Shown here one piece after another: positions 51,957 through 63,900 of a stretch of 64,000 nt of DNA (within the stretch, counting starts at the first letter, position 1; every line of letters begins with the position of its first letter). Under the pieces are notes generated by a model. That model was not told the origin of the DNA and searched no databases. It saw nothing but the letters and a program-made list of their open reading frames with translations. A program made the position numbers and the translations under genes. Source of the stretch: Limnohabitans planktonicus II-D5 (lineage in GTDB: Bacteria; Pseudomonadota; Gammaproteobacteria; Burkholderiales; Burkholderiaceae_C); the NCBI RefSeq assembly GCF_001270065.2, contig NZ_LFYT02000004.1, positions 229,041 to 293,040 of the forward strand, written 5' to 3'.

Positions 51957-54900
51957 ATGAAGTCAATCAAAATGTTGGATGCCCAAGGGCGCGTGGTTCA
52001 GAGTGCGGAGACCATCAACCGCAATCTGCTCGCCATCCAGTCTGGCCCCGTCAGTCTTGATGCCGTTGCTTCAACCAAACTGATGGTGCTGACTTTGAGA
52101 GACAAGGTCTTGCCCGAAGTCGCTCATCCCCAGAAGATCCACGTTCGGCGTGTCGCCAAAAATTTGGAATTGGTGTTGGATGGCGATTTTTCTGAAGGCG
52201 CAGATTTCATCATCAACAATTATTTTGATGTTTGCAATTCCAATGACTGCCGAATTTATGGTTATGACCCAACTGGAAAGGTCCTGGAATACCAAGTGGC
52301 TGATGGTGTCGCTTACAGTTCATGGACCGCAGATTTGTTTGGCCAGGCGCAAGTGCACGCCGTGCCTTTGGTGCCCAGTGCAGTGGCTGCCGGAGGCGGG
52401 GGGATTTTTGGACTGTGGGGCTTGGTGGGCGCAGGTGGTTTGCTGGCTGCAGTGGCGCTGGCGTCCAAAGGGGAGTCTGAACCGGCACCCAGTTCACCAC
52501 AGTTAGCATTGGCGGCGGACACCGGGCTTGCAGGCGACGCGCTCACTCAGGATGCGCGGATCAACGTCAGTGGTGCACCGTCTGACGTCACGGTTTATTA
52601 CAGCTTGGACCAGGGCAAAACCTGGACCACCAAGTACAGTCCTGTCGAGGGCCTCAACACTGTATGGGTTCAGGCTGAAAAAGGCGGTGTGCGCAGTCCC
52701 ACATCGACCATGGTCTTCACTTTGGACACCAAAGGACCCGAGGCCACCATCACGATGGATAAATCCATCCTGAAAGTGGGTGACACGGCCACCGTGACCA
52801 TCACCTTCAATGAAAAAGTCACAGGTTTCAGCAAAGACGATGTCATTGCCCAGCAGGGCAGCTTGGGTGATTTCGTATCCGATGCGAGTGGGCTGGTCTG
52901 GAAGGCGACCTTCACGCCAGAAGCGGGTTCCGAAAATCTGGACCTGAAGTTGAGTCTGCAATCGACTTACACCGATCTGGCGGGTAACGCAGGTCAAACT
53001 GCTGCAGCGTCTTATGGCGTGGACACTCAACTTCCGAGTTTCACGGTCAAGCTCGATGCCACCAGTGACAGCGGCGTTGTGGGGGATGCAGGCACCAACG
53101 ATGACACGCCAACCCTCAGTGGCACGGGCTCGGCAGGTGACATCATCCGCGTGACCATGCCCGGCACCGGCGAGGTCATCAGCACCACCGTGGACGGCAG
53201 TGGTCAGTGGCTTGTGACGCCCACCCAGCCGATCGTCAGCGGCAGCGTGAGTGTGGTCGCTCGCGATTCGTCAGGCAACACCAGTCCAGCGCAAACTTTG
53301 CAATTGACGATTGACAAGAGCATCTCTGTGCCTGTGGTGAGCCTGAGTTGCGACAGCGGAGTGAGTGCGACAGACAAAGTCACCAACAGCGGTGCCCTGA
53401 GCGTTGTTGCTGACAGCGGCGCTCAAATCGAATACAGCACAGATGGCAGCAGTTGGGCGAGCACCTTCACCGCCACAGAAGGGGCCAACACAGTCTACGT
53501 GCGTGCCACCGACGCTGCTGGCAACACGGCCACATCGCAGCCGCTGACCTTCACTTTGGACACCATTGTCCCGGTCTATCAAGTGGCACTGAACTGTGAC
53601 ACCGCTGTGCCTACAGACAGGATCACGCAAGAAGCCTCTTTGGCTCTGGCAGATGTCGAGACATCCACCGCTTTGAGTTTCAGTTCTCAGGGGGACTCTT
53701 CCTGGTCAAGCACATTTGTGCCGACCGAAGGACACAACCTGGTGACCGTGCGGGTCGCAGACATCGCTGGGAATGAGCGCCCCCAGGACTTTTCTTTCAC
53801 CCTGGACAGCGTGCGTCCTTCCGCGCCCGTCATCAGCTTGGTCAATGACAGTGGATGGCGCGACAACGATCAGATCACGCTGGATGGGCGGATCAATATT
53901 GCTTTCGATGTGGGCACCACGGTGGAGTTAAGTCTGGATGGTCAGACTTGGGTCACCACGTTCACTGCACAAGAGGGGTTCAATACGGTCTCTGCCCGTG
54001 CCACAGATGCCGCTGGCAACGTCAGTGAAATCAGCAGTCTGAATTTTTGGATGGATACCGAGGTGCCTGATGCACCGATTGTGAGTTTGGTCTGTGACAC
54101 AGGCAGCAACACCCAGGATCAATTGACCGCTCAGGCCTTGCTGCGTCTCAATACCCAAGAGGTTGACAGTCAAATCCAGTACAGCACCAATGGTGGTATT
54201 TGGACGACCACCTTCACGGCGCATGAAGGCTTGAATCAAGTCCAGATCCGGGTCGTGGACGGCGCAGGCAATGTGGGTGCTGCGACCTTTTTTGATTTCA
54301 CTCTCGACACGCAAGGCCCTGACGCGCCCACCGTGTTTTTGGTTTGTGATTCGGGCATCTTTGAAACCGACAACATCAGTCAAGATGGCGCTTTGCGTGT
54401 CGGCTCTGTCGAGCCCGGCAGCATTTTGCAGTACAGCACCGATGGCATTGGGTGGGCATCCACTTTCGCTGCTGGTGAAGGTCTCAACACCGTCAAAGTC
54501 CGCAGTGTGGATGCAGCAGGCAATGCAGGCACTGTCGAAACGCTGGTGTTCACGGTCAATAATCAGATCAGCCAGCCGCTGCTGACTTTGGCTTGTGATA
54601 CCGAAGTCTTTGGTGACAACTTGACCCATGAGGGGGCGGTGATCGTTTCAGGGCCAGACAGTGATGCACGTCTTGAATACAGCACCAACGGTACAGACTG
54701 GTTCAACAGTTTCATTGCGGTCGAAGGTGAAAACACCGTGCAAGTGCGCGCCACCGACGCCGCAGGCAACACGGCCACCTCTGAGGCCATGGTGTTCACG
54801 CTGGTCAGCCAGATCCCCGCTTTCACCGTTGCTTTGAACTGCGACAGCGGGCAATCGGCAGACCTTGTCAGTCGTGATGACACCTTGCTGCTCGGTGATG

Positions 54901-57900
54901 TCGATGCGGATGCACAAGTCAGCTACAGCACCAATGGCAGCACCTGGACCAGCACCTACACCGCAGCCGAAGGCCTGAACAACGTCAAAGTGCGTGTCAT
55001 GGACGCCGCAGGCAACCAGCGCACCCAAGACTACAGCTTCACCCTGGACAGCACAGCGCCCACCCCGGCCGTGCTCACCCTGGTGTGCGACAGCGGCAGC
55101 CAAGGCGCTGACAAACTCACGAACAACGGCGCGATCAACGTGGCCGCCGAAGCCGGTGCCACCCTCGAATACAGCACCAACGGCACCACTTGGGGCAGCA
55201 CGTTTGCCGCCAGCGAAGGCGCTAACACCGTCAGCGTGCGCGTCACCGACCAAGCAGGCAACGTCAGCAGCACCTCCAGTCTGAGCTTCACCCTGGACAG
55301 CGCAGCCCCTGTGGCCCCCACCGTGGGCCTGGTGTGCGACAGCGGCAGCATCACGGGCTCTGGCACAGACAAGATCACCAACACAGGCACTCTGAGCCTG
55401 AGCAGCGTAGAAGCAGGCGGTCAGCTTGAATACAGCACCAACGGCGTCAACTGGGCCACCACCTTTGCAGCGGCAGAGGGCTCCAACAACGTGCAAGTGC
55501 GCGTGACAGACGCCGCAGGCAACTTGGGCGCAGTTACGAACTACAGCTTCACCCTGGACACCCAAGCGCCCGATGCGCCCGTGTTGGTCCTGGTGTGCGA
55601 CAGCGGTGCACTCGGCACCGACAAGATCACCAGCGATGGCCGCTACAGCGTCACGACCTTGGAAGTGGGCACCACGCTGCAATACAGCACAGACGGCGTC
55701 GGATGGGGCACGACCTTCACAGCCGCCGAAGGCAGCAACACCGTCAAGGCGCGGGTCATTGATGCTGCGGGTAATGCAGGCGCAGCCAGCACCCTGAGCT
55801 TCACGCTGGACACGGTCATCAACAAACCCACCGTGGCGCTGGCCTGCGACAGCGGCACCAGCAACAGCGACGGCATCACCCGCAACGGCGGGCTGAACCT
55901 GAACAGCATCGACAGCGACGCACAGGTGCAGTACAGCACCGACGGCCAAACCTGGACCAGCAGCTTCACGGCGGTGGAGGGCACCAACAGCGTGACCCTC
56001 AAAGTGACAGACGCAGCGGGCAACGTGGCCACGTCAGACACGCTGAGCTTCACACTGAACGCAGCAGACGCGGTCTTCACTGCCCAACTGGATCTGTCCA
56101 GCAACAGCGGCAGCCAGACCGACTTATTGACCCAGGACCTGACCCCCACGATCAGTGGCACCGGCACAGAGGGTGACATCATCCAAGTCACCATGCCCGG
56201 CACAGGCGAGATCCTGAGCATCACGGTGGCTGCAGATGGCAAGTGGAGCGTGACCGCCAGCACCGACATCGCCAGCGGCACCGTGAGCGTGACCGCAAGC
56301 AACGCCGCAGGCGTGGTGAGTGCGGCAAAAACACTGACGCTGCAAATCGACGCCAGAATCGCCACCCCCGTGATCAGCCTGATCAGCGACAGCGGATCGA
56401 GCGCAACCGACAAAGTCACCAGCAACAGCGCCTTCAGTGTCAGCGCAGACAGCGACAGCCTGCTGGCATACAGCACCAACGGCACAACGTGGGCCACCAC
56501 CTTCACCCCCGCAGAGGGTGCCAACACGGTTCAAGTGCGCGCCACCGATGCCGCAGGCAATGTGGCCACATCCAGCGCCTTCAGCTTCACCCTGGACAGC
56601 CAAACCAGCGCCTTCACGGTAGCGCTCAGCTGCGACAGCGGCACGGCCAGCGACAAACTCAGCCGAGACGCCACCTTGGTCATCACCGGCGCAGAAGCCG
56701 GTGCCAGTATCGAATACAGCACCAACGGCAGCACCTGGACCAGCACCTACACAGCAGCCGAAGGGCTGAACAACCTCAAAGTGCGCGTCATGGACGCCGC
56801 TGGCAACCAGCGCACCCAAGACTACAGCTTCACCCTGGACAGCACCGCGCCCACCCCGGCGGTGCTCACCCTGGTGTGCGACAGCGGCAGCCAAGGCGCA
56901 GACAAGCTCAGCAACAATGGCAACATCAACATTGCCGCCGAAGCCGGTGCCACCCTCGAATACAGCACCAACGGCACCACTTGGGGCAGCACCTTTGCCG
57001 CCAGCGAAGGCGCTAACACGGTCAGCGTGCGCGTCACCGACCAAGCAGGCAACGTCAGCAGCACCTCCAGCCTGAGCTTCACCCTGGACAGCGCAGCCCC
57101 CACAGCCCCCACCGTGGGCCTGGTGTGCGACAGCGGCAGCAGTACAGGTGCAGGGACAGACAAACTCAGCAACATCGGCACCCTGAGCCTGAGCAGCGTA
57201 GAAGCAGGCGGTCAGCTCGAATACAGCACCAACGGCGTGAACTGGGCCACCACCTTTGCAGCGGCCGAAGGCACCAACAATGTGCAAGTGCGCGTGACCG
57301 ATGCTGCAGGCAACTTGGGCGCAGTCACCAACTACAGCTTCACACTGGACACCCAAGCGCCCGTTGCGCCCGTCCTTGGCCTGGTGTGCGACAGCGGTGC
57401 ACTCGGCACCGACAAGATCACCAGCGATGGCCGCTACACCGTCACGACCTTGGAAGTGGGTGCCACACTCCAATACAGCACAGACGGCGTTGGGTGGGGC
57501 ACCACCTTCACAGCAGCAGAAGGCAGCAACACCGTCAAGGCGCGGGTCATCGACGCAGCAGGCAACGCAGGCGCAGCCAGCACCCTGAGCTTCACACTGG
57601 ACACTGTTATCTCCAAACCCACCGTGGCGCTGGCCTGCGACAGCGGCACCAGCAACAGCGACGGCATCACCCGCAGCGGCGCGCTGAACCTGAACCACAT
57701 CGACAGCGACGCGCAGGTGCAGTACAGCACCGACGGCCAAACCTGGACCAGCAGCTTCACAGCGGTGGAGGGCACCAACAGCGTGACCCTCAAGGTCACG
57801 GACGCAGCGGGCAACGTGGCCACCTCGGACACACTGAGCTTCACACTGAACGCAGCAGACGCGGTCTTCACCGCCCAACTGGACCTGTCCAGCAACAGCG

Positions 57901-60900
57901 GCAGCCAGACCGATCTGCTGACCCAAGACCTGACCCCCACGATCAGCGGCACCGGCACAGAGGGTGACATCATCCAAGTCACCATGCCCGGCACAGGCGA
58001 GATCCTGAGCACGACGGTGGCCGCTGATGGCAAGTGGAGCGTGACCGCCAGCACCGATGTGGCCAGCGGCACCGTGAGCGTGACCGCAAGCAACGCCGCA
58101 GGCGTGGTGAGTGCGGCCAAGACACTGACGCTGCAAATCGACGCCAGCATCACGACCCCCGTGATCAGCCTGATCAGCGACAGCGGATCGAGCGCAACAG
58201 ACAAAGTCACCAGCAACGGCACATTCGCCGTCAGCGCAGACAGCGACAGCCTGCTGGAATACAGCACCAACGGCACAACGTGGGCCACCACCTTTGCAGC
58301 CGCAGAGGGGGCCAACACCGTGCAAGTGCGCGCCACCGATGCCGCAGGCAACGTGGCCACCTCGGCTGCCTTCAGCTTCACCCTGGACAGCCAAACCAGT
58401 GCCTTCACGGTAGCGCTCAGCTGCGACAGCGGCACGGCCAGCGACAAACTCAGCCGAGACGCCACCCTGGTCATCACCGGCGCAGAAGCCGGTGCCAGCG
58501 TGGAATACAGCACCAACGGCACCACCTGGACCAGCACCTACACAGCAGCCGAAGGCCTGAACAACGTCAAAGTCCGCGTCATGGACGCCGCAGGCAACCA
58601 GCGCACCCAAGACTACAGCTTTACCTTGGACAGCACAGCGCCCACCCCGGCCGTGCTCACCCTGGTGTGCGACAGCGGTAGCCAGTTGGGCGACAAGCTC
58701 ACGAACAACGGCAACATCAACGTGGCCGCCGAAGTCGGTGCCACACTGGAATACAGCACCAACGGCACCACCTGGGGCAGCACCTTTGCAGCCAGCGAAG
58801 GCGCTAACACGGTGAGCGTGCGCGTGACCGACCAAGCAGGCAACGTCAGCGCTACCTCCAGCCTGAGCTTCACCCTGGACAGCGCAGCCCCCACAGCGCC
58901 CACCGTGGGCCTCGTGTGCGACAGCGGCAGCAGTACAGGTGCAGGGACAGACAAACTCAGCAACATCGGCACCCTGAGCCTGAGCAGCGTAGAAGCAGGC
59001 GGTCAGCTCGAATACAGCACCAACGGCGTGAACTGGGCCACCACCTTTGCAGCGGCTGAAGGCTCCAACAACGTGCAAGTGCGCGTGACCGATGCTGCAG
59101 GCAATCTGGGCGCAGTCACCAACTACAGCTTCACCCTGGACACCCAAGCGCCCGATGCGCCCGTGTTGGTCCTGGTGTGCGACACCGGTGCACTCGGCAC
59201 CGACAAGATCACCAGCGATGGCCGCTACAGCGTCACGACCTTGGAAGTGGGTGCCACGCTGCAATACAGCACAGACGGCGTCGGCTGGGGCACCACCTTC
59301 ACAGCCGCCGAAGGCAGCAACACCGTCAAGGCGCGGGTCATTGATGCTGCGGGTAATGCAGGCGCAGCCAGCACCCTGAGCTTCACGCTGGACACGGTCA
59401 TTAGCAAACCCACCGTGGCGCTGGCCTGCGACAGCGGCACCAGCAACAGCGACGGCATCACCCGCAACGGCGCGCTGAACCTGAACAACGTGGACAGCGA
59501 CGCGCAGGTGCAGTACAGCACCGATGGCCAAACCTGGACCAGCAGCTTCACAGCCGTGGAGGGCACCAACAGCGTGACCCTCAAAGTGACAGACGCAGCA
59601 GGCAATGTGGCCACCTCGGACACACTGAGCTTCACACTGAATGCAGCAGGCGCGGTGTTCACCGCCCAACTGGACCTGTCCAGCAACAGCGGCAGCCCAA
59701 CAGATTTATTGACCCAGGACCTGACCCCCACGATCAGCGGCACCGGCACAGAGGGTGACATCATCCAAGTCACCATGCCCGGCACAGGCGAGATCCTGAG
59801 CACGACGGTGGCCGCTGATGGCAAGTGGAGCGTGACCGCCAGCACCGATGTGGCCAGCGGCACCGTGAGCGTGACCGCAAGCAACGCCGCAGGCGTGGTG
59901 AGTGCGGCAAAAACACTGACGCTGCAAATCGACGCCAGCATCGCCACCCCCGTGATCAGCCTGATCAGCGACAGCGGATCGAGCGCAACCGACAAAGTCA
60001 CCAGCAACAGCGCCTTCAGTGTCAGCGCAGACAGCGACAGTCAGCTGGAGTACAGCACCAACGGCAGCACCTGGACCAGCACATATGCAGCATTAGAAGG
60101 TGCCAACACCGTGCAAGTGCGCGCCACCGACGCCGCAGGTAATGTGGCTACCTCCAGCGCCTTCAGCTTCACGCTGGACAGCCAGACCAGCGCCTTCACA
60201 GTCTCCTTGAGCTGCGACAGCGGCACCACAGGCGACAAACTCAGCCGCGACGCCACCTTGGTCATCACCGGCGCAGAAGCCGGAGCGGACATCAACTACA
60301 GCACCAATGGCACCACCTGGACCAGCACCTACACAGCAGCCGAAGGCCTGAACACCGTCAAAGTGCGCGTCATGGACGCCGCAGGCAACCAGCGCACCCA
60401 AGACTACAGCTTCACCCTGGACAGCACAGCGCCCACCCCGGCCGTGCTCACCCTGGTGTGCGACAGCGGCAGCCAAGGCGCTGACAAACTCACGAACAAC
60501 GGCAACATCAACGTAGTCGCCGAAGCCGGAGCCACGCTGGAATACAGCACCAACGGCACCACCTGGGGCACAACCTTCACAGCCGCAGAAGGCGCCAACA
60601 CGGTCAGCGTGCGCGTCACCGACCAGGCAGGCAATGTCAGTGAGGCATCCAGCCTGAGCTTCACCCTGGACAGCGCAGCCCCCACAGCGCCCACCGTCGG
60701 CCTGGTGTGCGACAGCGGCAGCATCACGGGCTCTGGCACAGACAAGATCACCAACACAGGCACCCTGAGCCTCAGCAGCGTAGAAGCAGGCGGTCAGCTC
60801 GAATACAGCACCAACGGCGTGAACTGGGCCACCACCTTTGCAGCGGCCGAAGGCGTGAACAACGTCAAAGTGCGAGTGACGGACGCCACAGGCAACACCG

Positions 60901-63900
60901 GTGCTGTGGCCACCTACAGCTTCACCCTGGACACCCAAGCGCCCGATGCGCCCGTGTTGGGCTTGGTGTGCGACAGCGGCGCACTCGGCACCGACAAAAT
61001 CACTCAAACCGGCAACCTCACCGCATCCTCCCTGGAAGCCGGTGCCACGCTCCAATACAGTACCAACGGCTCAGCCTGGGGCAGCACCTTTGCCGCGGGC
61101 GAGGGCAGCAACACCGTCTACGCACGCGTGGTCGATGCCGCAGGCAACACCGGCGCGGCCAGCCAACTGGTGTTCACCGTGGACACCTTCATCGTCAAAC
61201 CGATCCTGACCCTGGCCTGCGACACCGGCACCCCGGGTGACCTGGTCACCATCGACGCCAGCCTGAACGTCCCTGGAAGCGCCACCGGCTCGGCCATAGA
61301 AGCCGGTGCCGTGGTCGAATACAGCACCAACGCCAGCAGCTGGACCAACACCTACAGCGCCATAGAGGGCAGCAACACCGTCTACGCACGGGTCCGGGAC
61401 GCGGCGGGCAACATCGCCGTCTCCGACGTCCTCCGATTTGTGCTCAACACCAAAGCAGGCACCTTCACCGCAGGTCTGGACAACAACAGCAACAGCGGCG
61501 CCCTGACGGACCTGAGCACTTATTACGACACCCCCACCATCACCGGCAGCGGCTCAGAAGGCGACCGCATCAAAGTGACCATGCCCGGCACCGGCGAAGT
61601 GCTCACCACCGTGGTCGACAACAACGGCCTGTGGTCCGTCACGCCCACGCTGGCCATTGCCTCGGGCAATGTGCAAATCGAACGCACCTTGCAAGCGGGC
61701 AACGCGGTAGACGCCACCATCAACCTGGCGGTGGTCATCGACAAAACCGTGGCCTCACCCGCCGTCAGCTTGCTGTGCGACACCGGACGCAGCCAAAGCG
61801 ACAAAATCAGCACCGTAGGCAACCTGAACATTGGGCTCATCGAAACAGACGCCTTGGTCGAATACAGCACCGACGGCAGCACCTGGAGCAGCACCTTCAC
61901 GGCACAAGAAGGCGCCAACACCGTGCAAGTGCGCCAAACCGACAAAGCCAACAACACCAGCACCCCCACCGTCTTCAGCTTCACGGTGGACACCGGCAAA
62001 CCCGTGCCCACCGTCAGCATCACGGCCATAGGCGGAGACGATGCCGTGGGCCCGGCCGATGCGGCCCACCTGCAAACCACCATCACTGGCGCTGCACTGG
62101 GGGCCAGCGAAGGCGATCTGGTGCAAATTGCCGTGAACGGCCACACCTTCAGCGGCACCGTCAACGCCGTGGGCAGCTACAACATCAGCATCGACACGGC
62201 CGACCTGGTGGCCGATTCGGACAAAACACTGGAAGTGCTGCTCAACGCCAGCGATGCCGCAGGCAACCAAGCCAGCACCTCGGCCAGCCGCAGCTACAGC
62301 GTGGACACCTCTGCGCCGCAAGTGCAAAGCATCGCGCTGGACAAAACACTGCTCAAAGCAGGCGACAGCGCCACCGTCACCATCCGCTTCTCAGAAAAAG
62401 TCATCGCCTTTGATGTGGGCGATCTGGTGGCCGACAACGCCAGCCTGAGCAACCTGGCCACAGCCGACGACGGCCTGACCTGGACGGCCACGCTGTTGGC
62501 CCACAGCAGCATCGAAGACACCAGCAACCTGGTGCAACTGTCGGCCACCTACAACGACACTGCAGGCAACGTGGGCACCGCAGGCACGAGCGGCAACTAC
62601 AGCCTGGACACCAAAGCGCCCACGGCCACGATCAAACTGGTCGACGAAGCCCTGCAAGCGGGCGAGACCACCACGCTGACCATCACCTTCAGCGAGAAAG
62701 TGCAAGACTTTGGCAACGCGGATGTCACGGTGCAAAACGGCACATTGGGCACCTTGGTCAGCACCGACGGCATCGTCTGGACCGGCACCTACACGCCCAG
62801 CGTCAACCTTGAAGACACCACCAACGTCATCACGCTGGCCAACACCTACAGCGACCTGATCGGCAACGCTGGAGCCGTGGGCACCAGCGGCAACTACAGC
62901 GTAGACACCAAGGCCCCCTCGGCCGTGGTCACCCTCCAAGACGCCCAAGGTGCGCCGATGACCAGCCTCACGGCCGGACAAAGCGCCCAGCTGACCATCA
63001 CCTTCAGCGAAGCGGTCAAAGACTTCAGCAACGCCGACGTGACAGCGCCCAACGGCACCCTGAGCACCCTGGCCAGCACCGACGGCGGCACCACCTGGAC
63101 CGCGACGTTCACGCCCAACGCCAATGTGGAAGTGGCCGCCAACAGCATCAGCGTCAACCCCGGCGCCTACAGCGACCTGGCCGCTAACGCAGGCGCAGCC
63201 GCATCGAGTGCCAACTACGCGGTAGACACCCAAGGCCCCACGGCCACGATCACCCTGAGCGACAGCGCGCTCACGGCAGGCGAGAGCGCACAAGTGACCA
63301 TCGTCTTCAGCGAAAAAGTCACCGGCTTTGGCAACACCGACGTGGCTGTAGAAAACGGCACGCTGAGCACCCTGGCCACCACCGACGGCGGCAAGACCTG
63401 GGTGGGCAGCTTCACGCCCACAGCGGGCACGGCAGACGCCAGCAACGTCATGAGCGTGGCCAACAGCTACACCGACGTGGCGGGCAACCAAGGCGCCAGC
63501 ACCAGCAGCGCCAACTACGCGATAGACCTCAAAGCACCCACGGCCAGCATCGCCCTGAGCGACAACGCGCTCAAAGCAGGCGAGAGCGCCACGGTGACCA
63601 TCACCTTCAGCGAAAAAGTCAAAGACTTCAGCAACGCGGACATCACAGCGCCCAACGGAGCCTTGAGCACATTCACCGCCAGCACAGACGGCCTGATCTG
63701 GACAGCCACCTTCACGCCAGCAACAGACACCGAAGCGGCCAGCAACACGCTGAGCCTGGGCACGGCCTACACCGACGAAGCGGGCAACGCAGGCACGGTA
63801 GCTACAGCCACGTACGCAGTGGACACCCAAGCACCGAGCTTCACAGTCAAGCTCGATGACGCGAGCAACAGCGGCGCGTTGTCAGACCGCCTGACCCGTA

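Noticed and set aside
56124..59669. Very long antisense open frame (1181 codons) opposite adhesin 3
   Set aside because: It follows the 1791-bp repeat, gives a low-complexity Gly/Ala/Val/Cys-rich product and mirrors the codon bias of the sense gene; several similar antisense frames occur with the same period.
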